Source of the DNA: Orientallactaga sibirica
Taxonomy: Eukaryota > Chordata > Mammalia > Rodentia > Dipodidae
Assembly: GCA_036365145.1 (NCBI GenBank)
Contig: JAEOAD010000018.1
Location: 7,830,001-7,894,000, forward strand
DNA: 64,000 nucleotides
Reading direction: 5' to 3'
Shown: positions 10,334-20,768 of the stretch, piece after piece
Numbering within the stretch: position 1 is the first letter of the stretch
How the letters are laid out: the number at the start of each line of letters is the position of its first letter
Position numbers and translations under genes: made by a program
Notes under the pieces: model-generated
Databases searched by the model: none
The model's input: the letters and a program-made list of their open reading frames with translations, nothing else
Told to the model about the DNA's origin: nothing

Positions 10334-10975
10334 TGAAAATTAAGAAAAGTGCTTACCAGGCAGTTTGGTGAGCAAAATGTATGCATTTAGCCAGACAACA
10401 GTAGGCATTACTCCCTTAGGGCTCATGAACTCCTCTGCCATAGGTTTTTGATTCAGTTTTCCTTACCAGGCATGTATTCCCTCCTGTGGAGCTGGCCTCC
10501 ACTCCAATTAGAGAGCAATTGGTGTCCCCTATAACAGACATGCCACTATTGCACCAGTTGGTGCATTTGGCTTGGCTGGCCAATCTTAAGGCTTGCAATG
10601 GCCACTGTTGAAGACTTCTCTCTCCCATAGTGCTACATGTATCAAGCTTTTTCCAGCCAGACTTAGAGTCCATTATGGAAGAAGTGGCATAAAGAATTTA
10701 AGAGCCAAAGGAAGGGTAGGACTACAATGCAATTTCCCAGACACAAAATAGCCTGGATATCCATGACCTCATTGTGCCTGCACTACCTACACAAGACCCC
10801 CATAATAGGAGGAAAAGTTGATAACATCAAAATTAAAGAAAGACTAATTGAGAGGGAATGGAGATATGATGGAGGGTGAATTTTTGCCAAAGGAAATAGG
10901 GAAGGAGAGAGAATTATGATGGCTTATTGTCTATGATTATGGAAGCTGTCAATAAAAAAAAAAGTTAAAAATATG
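10334..10975. mobile_element. 5'-inverted (twin-primed) L1 3'UTR insertion
   Basis: 10,334 to about 10,675 is the reverse complement of the L1 3'UTR segment seen sense at about 38,745-39,080. From about 10,676 to 10,975 the sequence switches to sense and matches 39,246-39,545, ending in 'gtcaataaaaaaaaaagtt'. Roughly 160 bases of the family consensus are missing at the junction. Inverted 5' part, sense 3' part and poly-A end are the signature of twin priming during target-primed reverse transcription. Flanks AAAAATGGGGCA and AAAAATATGGAGCA may be an imperfect duplication. Confidence 0.82.
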
Positions 10976-11139
10976 GAGCACGGAAGTGAGCACAGGTTCT
11001 CCAAGGAAATTAATATAAATGGCTAATAAATATCTAAAAAGATGTTCAACATCTTTAGACATCAGAAAAATGAAAATTAAAACTACTTCAGGATTCCATC
11101 TCATTCAGGTCAGAATGCCTCTCATAAAAAAAATGCTCA
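10976..11139 (+). pseudogene. L1 ORF2 C-terminal fragment, continued
   Basis: Encodes the segment equivalent to '[21 protein letters not shown]' in the other copies ('aataaatatctaaaaagatgttcaacatc' onward), continuing the element at 9,826. Interrupted at its 3' side by a SINE and then a B1. Confidence 0.78.
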
Positions 11140-11338
11140 GGGTTGGAGAGATAGCTTAGCAGTTAAGGAACTTTCCTGCAAAACCTAAATACCCAGGTTC
11201 AATTCTCCAGTACCCACGTAAGCCAGATGCACATGGTGGTGCATGCATGTGGAGTTTGTTTACAGTGGCTAGAGGCCCTGGAATGCCCATATTCTTTCTC
11301 TCACACACAAATAAGTAAATAAAAATAAAACATTTTTA
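11140..11338 (+). mobile_element. tRNA-derived SINE, short form
   Basis: Sense copy: 'ggttggagagatagcttagcagttaagg', B box 'aggttcaattctcc', body 'gccagatgcacatggtggtgcatgcatgtggagtttg', short tail with AAATAAGTAAATAAAAATAAAA. The CT tract is short. Confidence 0.9.
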
Positions 11339-11351
11339 AAAAATCAAATGA

Positions 11352-11508
11352 TGCCGGGCGTGGTGGTGCATGCCTTTAATCCCAGCACTCGGGAGGCAGA
11401 GGTAGGAGGATCGCTGAGAGTTCGAGGCCACCCTGAGACTACATAGTTAATTCCAGGTCAACCTGGACCAGAGTGAGACCCTATCTTGCAAAACCAAAAA
11501 AAAAAAAA

Positions 11509-11540
<32 letters not shown>

Positions 11541-11546
11541 AAAAAG
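11352..11546 (+). mobile_element. B1 SINE with GAAA-expanded tail
   Basis: Near-consensus B1 starting 'gccgggcgtggtggtgcatgcc' and ending in poly-A that has grown into (GAAA)n at about 11,510-11,542. A perfect 13-bp duplication, AAAAATCAAATGA, lies at 11,339-11,351 and 11,547-11,559. Confidence 0.94.
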
Positions 11547-11597
11547 AAAAATCAAATGACAACAAATGCTGGTGAGGAAGTGGAGAAAAAGAAAACC
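11547..11597 (+). pseudogene. L1 ORF2 C-terminal fragment, end
   Basis: Short continuation, 'caaatgacaacaaatgctggtgaggaagtggagaaa', equivalent to the 'NKCWQGRGEIGT' segment elsewhere in the window. It stops where a new L1 5'UTR begins. Confidence 0.7.
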
Positions 11598-12321
11598 TCT
11601 TCTGAGATCCCTGTTCCCTGGATCCTCCCAGTTCCCTGGTCCCAGTAGGTCCCCCTGCAACTGGCTTAGGGCTGCTTTGACCCTGTGAACTTGCTGCAGA
11701 GGCAGGCCCCTTGCTCTGCCTTCCTGACTAGAGTGTTCCTGGGCCCCCAATTCCCAGATATCTTGTGCCACAATGTGTGAGGGACAGGGAGTGAGCAGGC
11801 CAGTTCCCTGTTCCCAGTAGGTCCCCCTGCACCTGGCTTGGGGAGGTCTGGTCCTTGTGTGGGGGCTGTGGAAGCAAACCTTTGCTCTGGTATCCTGACT
11901 TGAACCTGGGTATTGACATCCTTATTCCCCTGAGTTAGAGGGGGTATGGGCCACTGTAGAAGCTGGGCCTCTTGCCTCTAACTCTCCAGATTCAAGGCAC
12001 CTGGTTCCCCAACCAATGGTTGAAGAGTACATGTAAATGGAGTGAATAGACCAGAGCTCCAAGTTCCCCAGGTCTCTTTGATATATCTGCAATCTCCACA
12101 ATCTGCCCATCTGTGATTATAACCCCATAGTATACCAGTACACCAATCTGGTTCACATTTAAAACAGAACCCCCTCTGAAGATCCTGCAAGGACAAAAAC
12201 TTGCTTCCTCCTCAATAGTATGAAGTGTTTCCTCAAGATGGGTAGACAACAATGCAACAACAACAACAAAAAAAAAAAAATGAAAACTGACAGATCTTCA
12301 CCAAGGATGCCTAGTCCCACA
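11598..12321 (+). promoter_or_regulatory. L1 5'UTR with about 172-bp tandem monomers
   Basis: GC-richer than its surroundings. The block 'cagttccctggtcccagtaggtccccctgc' at 11,629 recurs as 'cagttccctgttcccagtaggtccccctgc' at 11,801, a spacing of 172 bases. A third, more diverged unit may follow (11,930-12,060). Tandem monomers at the 5' end are how several rodent L1 families carry their internal Pol II promoter. The same UTR type appears at 44,418 and, with a different spacing, antisense at 37,710-38,250. Confidence 0.75.
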
Positions 12322-13440
12322 ATGGAAGCCTCCAAGGAAATCATAGAGAAATGAACAGAAATTCAATCCCAAAATGAAAACACAACAACCAATGAGACAC
12401 TGATCAAAAGAATCACTTAGCTGGAAGCAAACCATCCAAAATCCAACATTTGTATCAAAGAAATTGAGCAGAACCATTTCTTAGAGCATTCAGCTTTTGA
12501 CAGTGGGCTTAACTTGATTGAAGAAAACATTAGAACCCTCAAAAGAGATATGAACGAATTGAAGGTGAGTCAAGTAATGGAAGGTCTCAGTAACCAATTG
12601 ATTAAGCTTAATGAAGACTTGACTTGATCTAATGTAAGAATGAATTCCAGGAAGCATCAAGAAAATCAGATCTCAAACTGAAATTGTACCCAAAAAAGAT
12701 ATGGCCACAATGCAAAATAACACAACAGAAAACAAAAATCAAATAGAGCTTATAAAAACCTCTCTAGAACCCCTCTCTAACAGAGTTACTCATGTGGAAG
12801 ACAGAACCTCTGACCTGGACGACAAGATAGAAGAAATTGATTGGGAGGCCAAAAACTTTGCTAAGTTCAAAAAATCAAGTGAACAGAAAATGAGGAACAC
12901 TGGGATAGCCTAAAATGACCAGGCATCCAGATCATGGGTATACCAGAAGAGAAAATCCAGGCCAGAGAACATGAGAACATATTCAACAACATTATTGAAG
13001 AAAAATTTCCCAATCTCCCAAAAGAGAGGCCCAGCCAGATACAAGAAGCCCACAGAACACCAAACAGGACCAAAGAAGAAACTCTCCAAGGTCTATCATA
13101 GGTAAAATTCTTAACAATGAAAACAAAGAGAGAGAGAGAGAGTGCTAAAGGCAGCAAGAGAGAAACAACTCACTGCATATAAAAGCAATCCCATCAGAAT
13201 TATCTCAGATTTATCAATGGAAACCCTGAAAGCCAGAAGGGTCTGGAGTGGAACACTTCAAAGTCTAAAAATCAATGGCTTTCAACCAAAGCTATTTACC
13301 CAGCAAAAGTATCCCTTATAATAGATGGTGAAAGGAAAACTTTCCATGAAAAGAGTCAACTCTATGATTATATGAACACAAAACCAAACCTACAGAGAAT
13401 ACTTCAGGGAATACTCCACACAGAAGAGTCAAACAACTGA
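12322..13440 (+). pseudogene. L1 ORF1 pseudogene
   Basis: Opens MEASKEIIEK at 12,322 and hits a stop at once. Further on, 12,701-12,913 reads as coiled coil and leads into the RNA-recognition-like region (VTHVEDRTSDLDDKIEEID). The C-terminal domain is recognisable at 13,216-13,430 in broken frames. A short (GA)n run at 13,127-13,142 adds a frame disruption. Role in an intact element: RNA-binding trimer. Confidence 0.8.
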
Positions 13441-13539
13441 TCTCAAAAGCCAACAAGAAGATCACAATAACCAAAAATAGGACAGGTTCAAAAAAGTACA
13501 AAACACAAGGAGACACCAAACCCCATACAGCACCTTATC

Positions 13540-14999
13540 ATGGCAGGGATTAATCTGAACCACACAGTAGTAAGCTTAAATATTAATGGTCTTAACTCGC
13601 CCATCAAAAAACACAAATTAACAGGGTAGATCAAAAAAGTGGACCCTTCTATCTGCTGTCTTCAAGAAATCCACCTCACAACTAAAGATAGATACCTTCT
13701 CAGGGTGAAAGGATGGAAAATTATATTCCAAACAAATGGAAATAAAAAATGAGCAGGTGTTGCTATACTAATATCTGATAAAATATACTTCAAACCAAAA
13801 GTAATCAAAAAGGACAAAGAAGGTGACTTCTATCTCATCAAGGGAATGATCCAACATGAGAACATTACAATCATAATCTATATGTGATAAACACAGGTGT
13901 ACCACAGTTTATAAAACAAAAGCTACTTGAAAACAAAACAGAAATAAACACCAACACCATCATAATTGGAGACTTCAATACTCCACTAGTATCAATAGAC
14001 AGATCATCCAAACAGAAAAACAGCAGGAAAAGAATAGAGCTCAACAGCACCATAGATCAACTAGACCCAATGGCCATCTACAGAACATTCTACCCCAATC
14101 TTACAGAATACATATTCTTCTCAGCAGCCCACAGAAACTTCTGCAAAATAGACCATATATTAGGCCATAAAGTGTGACTCCATAAATTCAGGAAAATTGA
14201 AGTAACTTTCTGCATCATATCAAATCACAATGCTTTAAAGCTAGAAATCAACAAGAGACATGTCAAGAACTCCACCAGCTACTGGAGACTATACAACACA
14301 CTTTTAAACAATGAATAGGTTGTGAAAGAAATCAAAAGATAAATTGCAAAATTCCTATAACTGAATGAAAACACAACTTACCTAAATTTGGGACACAATG
14401 AAGGCACTCCTAAGAGGAAAATTCATAGCATTCAATGCCTTCATAACAGAGACAGAGATATCCCAAATTAATAACCTAACTGTCCATCTAAAGGCACTGG
14501 AAATACAAGAAGAAAATAACCCTAAGAGATCCAGAGCTGTTTCAATGAAAAAATAAACAAGACTAATAAAACTCCTGGCCAATTTGATCAAGCAAAAAAG
14601 AAAAGTCAAAAATTAATAAAATCATAAATGAAAGAGAGGACAGAACAGACATCAAATCAGAAGAATAAAATTATTGTATAATCTGGAAGAAATAGGTGAA
14701 TTCCTAGGCACATGCCACTTACCAAAACTAAACTCAGAGCAGATTAATCTCCTAAACCTATCACGTCCATGGTGATTGAAAATGTAATCAAAAACTTCCC
14801 CAAAATGAAACTAGACCCTTTCCTCTCTCCATACACAAAAATAAAGTCCAAATGGAGTAAAGACCACAATATAAGACCTGAAACTCTTCTCCTAGTGGAA
14901 GAAAAAAATAGGAGGCACTCTCCATGATATAGGACTGGGAAAAGAGTTTATGAACAAAACCCCAGTAGCACAGGAAATTAAACAATCACTCAACTAATG
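13540..14999 (+). pseudogene. L1 ORF2 pseudogene, reverse transcriptase deleted
   Basis: ATG at 13,540 gives MAGINLNHTVVSLNINGLN, fixing the ORF2 start for this family. Endonuclease segments follow (CCLQEIHL at about 13,655; IIIGDFNTPLVSIDRSSKQ at about 13,959; IDHILGHK at about 14,150). At about 14,805 the sequence jumps from the pre-RT segment (VIKNFPK) to the far C-terminal region ([16 protein letters not shown]), so the catalytic FADD block is absent. Confidence 0.85.
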
Positions 15000-15004
15000 G
15001 GATC

Positions 15005-15310
15005 CAGAGGCTCCTAAGAGCTTATCTTAAAACTCACCCATCATAGCTCAGGGAATTTTGCAGAAGAGGGGTCAGGAAGATTGTAAGAGCCACAGGTTGA
15101 GACATTGTTCTTAGAGGCATTCCCTCCCCACCTCCAAAATAACTGACTTGCTCCCACAACACACAGCCCACAATTCCATGGGGAATACCTGCAAGCCCTC
15201 TGAGGAGCACCCCAATGGAATGGGGGCAGTCACAAGGGAAAAAAGGGTACCAACACCTCATCTATCTATATGAAACATCTTGCTAATAATATTAATAAAC
15301 ATTAGAAAAA
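15005..15310 (+). other. L1 3'UTR, distal part
   Basis: Matches the distal 3'UTR of the L1 at 3,109 ('catagctcagggaattttgcagaagagg', 'acaacacacagcccacaattccatgggg'). Ends with an A-rich tail near 15,300. Confidence 0.78.
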
Positions 15311-15435
15311 GACAAAAGCTCTTCAGGGCTGGAAACTAGGATCTGCCTAGTGACATAGGTGGCTGCAGATCTAACCTACAAACTTTAATAAGATCCTGAA
15401 TATAGTGAGGGCCATCTATTTAAACTACCATGGGG
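15311..15435. other. unassigned spacer
   Basis: Between two L1 copies; no motif recognised. Confidence 0.4.
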
Positions 15436-17527
15436 GATTTCTCAACAATATAAAAATAGATCTACAGTTTGATCCAACTTTACTACTTCTTTGTCTGTAC
15501 CTTAAATATTTTTTCTTTACTACAGAGATACTTGCTCAGCTATGTTCATTGCTGCTCTATTCACAATAGCTAAGAACTGTAACCAGCCCAGATGCCCATC
15601 AACAGATGAATGTTTAATGAATATGTGGTACATATACATGATGGAATTCTACTTTGCAGTAAGGACAATGGAATAATAAAGTTTTCAGGAAAATTGATGG
15701 AATTGGAAAACATTACATTAAGTGAGGTTACACTAGCTCAGAAAGACAAATCCAAAATGTTCTCTCTTATAGGTGGTTCCTCACTTGAAACAGCTTTGAG
15801 AGTAAGTGATTGTAAGTATCAGGAATATTATCATGGAAGTAGAGTGAAGGCTAGGAGAAAGTGGAAATAGAAAGGGATGAGAGGAGGAGATACTTGACAG
15901 TCTAGGTAAGGGACAGAATACAGGGGTTGAAAGGTCTTGGGTGCTTAATAGGAAAGGATCGGGGGGGGGATTACACAAAACTAATCAAAATGCGAATCAG
16001 TACGATAGAAACCTTCTTCCTGGATAACAAACTATATTTGATATAACCCTTCATAAGAGGGTGGGAGATTATGCAGGAAGGCAGCATGGTAGAGGGTGGA
16101 AAAGGCTGATCCTAAAATCATGGGCAGTAGCTGGTAAATCCCAGTGCAATAACTGGGTTGTCTCCCACAGTGAGGTGTTGGTAGACCCATGAGGTTCCCA
16201 AAACAATGCAGGCCATTGTAAAATACCTGCCATAGCTAAATGATAAAACCATATTGTTGAAGACACTATAGGCTGTAGACACAGGACATCAAGTGATCAC
16301 ACCAGAACTTAGAAGGAAGCCAATTCCTGTGGGCTAGCCCTTATAGTGCTGGAAATTGTTATGCAGGCTGCTGGGGGATAATGGCCACCAACAGTGCGAA
16401 CAAGCAGGGAATCCTGTAAGCTATAAAATCAACCAGCCAGGGCTGGAGAGATGGCTTAGCGGTTAAGGTGCCTGCCTGCTAAGCCTAAGAATGCTGGTTC
16501 CAATCTCCAGGTCCCACGTTTAGCCAGATGCAGTGACACAAGGGTGCAATGCCGCACTTGCCCACAAGGGGGCTCACACATCTGGATTTTGTTCACAGCA
16601 GCTGAGAGACTGCTGGCATGCCCATCTCTGTCTTCCTCTCCCTCTCTATCTGTTCTCTCTGTGTCTCTCTCCAAAAATAAATAAAATCAACCAGCCAGTC
16701 ATGATATATACATCTATGCAATAGTAGCAAACAACATATGCTGGTAATCAGTGGCTCTCTAATTATACAGGAGGCCCACTCAGTGAGTGAAAACTCATAC
16801 CTGCTACTGAGAACCAAGTCAGAATTTTATGGATAGGAAGGTTATGGACTCCAGAGAGAAGCATCCATTCAACTTTGGCTGAGTAGCTAAACCCATCAAA
16901 AAATCACTTCAATAACTATGCTTCAATAACTCCCCTTTAATCTATGCTGTTCTTAGTGTTGGATGGAGACTCTAATTGTTTTACAGATGGCAGCAAAAAC
17001 TGGGAAGAATCAAGATCCATCAATATGACAAGACAATATAGCCAACTGCCTAGCAATGAGTGAGATACCTCTATCACATCTATGAGGGTCCAGGAAACAT
17101 TACAGAGGAAGTGGTAATTTAAACATGAGTGCTACTCTCACTGCTAGTCTGACAACCAGCTCCAGGGAGTAGTCAATAGATACTAAGAATACTCAAGACT
17201 CATCAAAGCTGAAATTCAGAGGTTGGAGAGAGCTTAACACTAAATTAGGCTTTTCACATACCCACAAGGCTCAGGGAACCCAGAAGAGGGGTAGGAAAGA
17301 TTGTAGGAGCCACAGAGTGGGAAGGAGTTATCTGAAGCAGTGCCCCCCATCACCCACATAGACTGATGCATTCACAACCCCACAATGAATACCTATAACC
17401 CACTGAGTAGGACCATCAGTGAAATGAGGCCCAGGGAGAAGGAATATAAGAATATAACCCAATGAAATATGACCTATATACAATTTGTTCATTCAGTAAA
17501 TTATATAATTAATGAAAAGAAAATAAA
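15436..17527 (+). mobile_element. L1 ORF2 tail and 3'UTR (another family)
   Basis: ORF2 C-terminal remnant at about 15,436-15,785 ('gctcagctatgttcattgctgctctattcacaatagctaa' and the final 'tctcttataggtggttcc'), then a long 3'UTR with a G run at 15,961-15,969 and an end at 'gaaaagaaaataaagtt'. This family differs from the L1 at 3,109 and matches 17,846-20,768 and part of 34,850-36,390. It is split by a SINE at 16,441. Confidence 0.85.
16441..16680 (+). mobile_element. tRNA-derived SINE, long form
   Basis: Clean long-form copy: 'ggctggagagatggcttagcggttaagg' through 'gtgcaatgccgcacttgcccacaaggggg' to a CT-rich tract and A-rich tail. Perfect 18-bp target-site duplication, ATAAAATCAACCAGCCAG, at 16,423-16,440 and 16,681-16,698. 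Confidence 0.96.
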
Positions 17528-17845
17528 GTTAGATTTGAAGGGACTCATAGAATTCTCTCTAGGGTTCAAGCCTGAATGCATGTGTGTGCATGTTGCACTG
17601 TTGACAACACATATACAAAATATTTACAATATAATACTTCAATATAATATTTCATTATGATATAAAATTATTTATTATTAAATTATGTTTTACTAAAACA
17701 ATTTATTTTATAATATTTTAATTATAAAATTTACATACTATTGGTGGGAAGCATGTAAAAATCACCCAATCTTATGTAATCCAAAGAATATTAAAATTAT
17801 TTTGTAGATATTCCTCCCAGCACCAAAAAAAGACTCTACACATTA
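17528..17845. other. AT-rich unassigned sequence
   Basis: Very AT-rich, with ATTATAAAAT-type runs (17,640-17,730). No SINE boxes, no plausible ORF. Could be decayed L1 but I cannot align it. Confidence 0.45.
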
Positions 17846-19110
17846 CAATAGAGGTACTTTCTCAGCTATGTTTGTTGCTGCTCTATACACAATAGCTAGG
17901 AAATGGATTCAGCCTTATTCCCAAATGATGAATGGATGATGAAGATAATATACATATATGCGATGAATATTCTATTCAGCAGTAAAGGAAAATGGAATTA
18001 TGAAACTATCAGGAAAATGGATGGACATGGAAACAATTACACTGAGGTTACCCAGGCTCAGAAAGACAAATGACATATGTTCTCTTTCATATGTGGATCC
18101 TAGCATGCAGTAGTTTTATTTACTGATAATTTATAGTAAGCTCCAATAGTACTGGTTAGAAAGTTAGAATGCAGCTTGGAGAGAGAAGTAGGGAGAGATT
18201 AGAGGAGAGGATACTCAACAAGCAATTTGATATCAGAATACTGAGAGTGGAAGTGTCTGGGAGGACAGGAGTGAGGTAGGGGAAGGCTGAGATGGCAAAA
18301 ACTCAAAATGGTATGAATCAGTACTAGAGAAACCTACCTCTTTGTTAGCTAAAAGATATAACTCTTAAGAGGTGATAGAGAATGGTGATAGTTTGGGGAG
18401 ATGAACCCTCCAGGAGTGGAGAATGCTTTACTCCAAACCATAAGCTGTTGCTGGTAAATCTTCTTCCATTATTGAGTAACCCCCTGTACGCTCTTGGTCA
18501 GGGAGGTCTATGAGGCCCCAAAAACAATGCAGGCCATTACCAAACATTGTTTAGTCACTGTACTAAAAAGCAAGACTCCATTGCTGAAGAACCCACTGGC
18601 TGTGGTCACAGGATAATGAGAGATCAAGCTGGACTTGAGATGGAAGCCATCCTGACTTGACATGGAAGTCATCCCCCTGTTGGCTAGCTGTCATAGTGCT
18701 GGGAAGTGCTATAAAAGCTGCTGACATACAGAAGTCACCAACAGTCTGAACAAACAGTGAAACATCTAAGCTATAAATCAACCAGCCAGGCAAGAATTTC
18801 CCATTGTGTAATAGTGTCACATAGATTATGGGGGTTATCACTTGCTCTCTAACTTGGTATGAAGCATGGTACTGACAACAAAGTCAGAATCCTAAGGCTT
18901 GGAAGGTCATAGAACTTAGAAGGAAGTTTCCTCTGTTCTTTGGCTTAAAATGTGAGGTCATGCCCAATAATAATAATACTCTTAAGTAACTATGCTTATC
19001 CCCTTTGATCCATGCTGATCTCACTCTTCATTACAGAATCTTTGTTTTTATAGATGGTGGTGAATGCTGGGAACACCCAAAACCAATCACAATGACAAGA
19101 AAGCTGAGTG

Positions 19111-19405
19111 GAGAGCTGGGCATGATGGTACACGTCTTTAATCCCAGCACTTGGGAGGCAGAGGTAGGAGGATCACTGAGTTCAAGACCAGCCTGAGACT
19201 ACGTATTTAATTCCAGGTCAACTGAGGCTAGAGGTCAACTGGAGCTAGAGTGAGACCCTACCTCAAAAAACCAAAAAAAAAAAAAAAAAAAAAAAAGGAA
19301 AGAAAAGAAAGAAGGGAAGGGAAGGAAGGAAGGAAGGAAGGAAGGAAGGAAGGAAGGAAGGAAGGAAGGAAGGAAGGAAGGAAGGAAGGAAGGAAGGAAG
19401 GAAGG
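19111..19405 (+). mobile_element. B1 SINE with (GGAA)n tail
   Basis: Sense B1 'gagctgggcatgatggtacacgtctttaat' with a small internal duplication ('aggtcaactgaggctagaggtcaactggagctag'), poly-A, then a long pure (GGAA)n tract to 19,405. Perfect 15-bp duplication, AAGAAAGCTGAGTGG, at 19,096-19,110 and 19,406-19,420, so the microsatellite grew inside the SINE tail. Confidence 0.95.
19315..19405 (+). repeat. (GGAA)n microsatellite
   Basis: About 90 bases of nearly uninterrupted GGAA units in the tail of the B1. Long purine-only strand. The repetitive Gly-Arg-Lys-Glu open frame here is an artefact of the tract. Confidence 0.97.
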
Positions 19406-19576
19406 AAGAAAGCTGAGTGGTTAGCACAAGGCAAGTCATCTCTATCACACCTGCCAGTGTACAGGAAATATTATAAAGGAAGTGGTAGACTAATTATGAG
19501 TTCTTCTCTCAGGGCTAGCTTCAGCATTTTCTCAGGGAGATAGTGGTTGACATTAAGTACATTAAGCTCAGCAAAT

Positions 19577-19741
19577 GAGCTTGAGAGATGGCTCAAAAGT
19601 TAAGGCACTTGCCTACAAACCTAATGACCTGAGTTCAATTCCCCAGTGCCCACATAAAGCCAGATGCACCAAGTGGCAAATGAATCTGGACTTTGCAGAA
19701 GCTGGAGGCCCTAGCTTACCTATTTTCCCTTTCTCTCTCTC
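19577..19741 (+). mobile_element. tRNA-derived SINE, short form
   Basis: 'gagcttgagagatggctcaaaagttaaggcacttgcctac' with B box 'gagttcaattcccc' and body 'gccagatgcaccaagtggcaaatgaatctgg'. Truncated in its CT tract by an adjoining B1. The flanks CTCAGCAAA (about 19,567) and CTCAGCAAA (about 20,495) suggest the whole cluster entered at one site. Confidence 0.88.
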
Positions 19742-19885
19742 CTAGGTGTGGTGATGCATGTCTTTAATCCCAGCACTTAGGAGGCAGAGGTAGGAAGATT
19801 GCTATGAGTTCAAGGCCAGCCTGAGTCTACATAGTAAATGCCAGGTCAACCTGGACTAGAGTGAGATCCTACCTTGAGAAAACAA
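19742..19885 (+). mobile_element. B1 SINE
   Basis: Sense B1 from 'taggtgtggtgatgcatgtctttaat' to 'gatcctaccttgagaaaac', inserted in the CT tract of the preceding SINE. Confidence 0.92.
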
Positions 19886-19935
<50 letters not shown>

Positions 19936-19971
19936 AAGAAAGAGAAGAGAGAGAGAGAGAGAGAGAGAGAA
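19886..19971 (+). repeat. (TAA)n and (GA)n microsatellites
   Basis: About 16 TAA units (19,886-19,933), then 'gaaagaaagagaa' and a GA run (19,950-19,971). They follow a B1 A-tail, which probably seeded them. Confidence 0.95.
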
Positions 19972-19974
19972 GGG

Positions 19975-20085
19975 CCCCAATCCATGCATAGTGGTGCATA
20001 CCTGATCTCAGCACTTTAAAGGTTAAGATAGGACAAGTTCAAGGCTATCCTGGACATGTCCCCTGCTACACCAAAAAAAGCAGAG
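19975..20085 (+). mobile_element. diverged B1-like fragment
   Basis: 'ccatgcatagtggtgcatacctgatctcagcac' then 'gacaagttcaaggctatcctggac'. It keeps the left B1 promoter region with many changes; the right half is degraded. Confidence 0.65.
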
Positions 20086-20169
20086 AGGAGGGTTTTCTTG
20101 AATCCCCTTAAGAGAGCTATGAATAAGAGTTTTCATCACCTTAGTTAGTTTTGGACTTTGTAATGTACT

Positions 20170-20420
20170 TTTAAAACAATCTAAGGCTACAGAGATGGCT
20201 TAGCAGTTAAGGTATTTGTTTGGAAAACCTAAGGACCCAGGTTCCACTCCACAGAACCCAGTAAGCCACATGCACTAAGTGATGCATGTGCACAAGGCCA
20301 CACATACATACAAAGTGGCACACTTATCTGTAGTTTGACTGCAGTGGCTAAGGCCAATTCGCTCTCTGTCTTTCTCACTCTCCCTTTCTCATAAAAAATA
20401 AAAATAAATTATTAAAATAA
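20170..20420 (+). mobile_element. tRNA-derived SINE with extra CACACAT insert
   Basis: 'ctacagagatggcttagcagttaagg' head, B box 'caggttccactccac', body interrupted by an additional 'gatgcatgtgcacaaggccacacatacatac' stretch before 'aaagtggcacacttatctgtagtttgactgcagtggc'. A second copy with an expanded insert at the same place lies at 38,255-38,500. Confidence 0.85.
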
Positions 20421-20449
20421 TCTAGTTCGTCACAGACTTTGCAAAGCTG

Positions 20450-20490
20450 CACAATACATAGTGAATTCCAGGTCAGCCTGGGCTAGAAAA
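20450..20490 (+). mobile_element. B1 SINE 3' scrap
   Basis: Only 'acatagtgaattccaggtcagcctgggctag' plus a short A run remain of a B1. Confidence 0.75.
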
Positions 20491-20768
20491 AAAACTCAGC
20501 AAAGATGAAAATTAGAGGCTGCTGATAGCTCATAATTTAAGGAGACTTATAACACACCCTCCAAAGCTCAAGGAGCATTGCACAAGAGGGAACAGAAAGA
20601 ATTTAATATCCACAGGATGGGAAGGTGAACTCTGAGGCATTGTCCTGCCACAGGGACTGACTGGTGCATTCATGACTTCACAAAAGTTAATGATAACTTC
20701 ACTGAGTAAGACCCTCATGGAATTGGGCAAGGGAGAGGGGGCATAAGAGGATAAACAAATGAAAATAT

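Larger units (their letters stand above)
11598..15310 (+). mobile_element. L1 retrotransposon with monomer-type 5'UTR, internally deleted
   Basis: 5'UTR 11,598-12,321, ORF1 remnant 12,322-13,440, ORF2 remnant 13,540 to about 15,000, 3'UTR about 15,005-15,310. Two internal deletions remove most of the element's centre: one near 14,805 skips the reverse transcriptase domain, and one near 15,005 joins ORF2 to the last part of the 3'UTR. The end is 'attaataaacattagaaaaag'. Confidence 0.87.
17846..20768 (+). mobile_element. L1 ORF2 tail and 3'UTR, heavily interrupted
   Basis: ORF2 end at about 17,850-18,110 ('gttgctgctctatacacaatagctagg', '...catatgttctctttcatatgtggatcc'), then 3'UTR parallel to 15,790-17,527. 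The 3'UTR is cut by a B1 with a GGAA tail (19,111) and by a cluster of SINEs (19,577-20,490). The distal 3'UTR resumes at about 20,500 and ends near 'ggggcataagaggataaacaaatgaaaat'. Confidence 0.84.

Noticed and set aside
19250..19543. 97-codon open frame rich in Lys-Glu-Gly-Arg repeats
   Set aside because: Translation of the B1 poly-A and (GGAA)n tail; not a protein.
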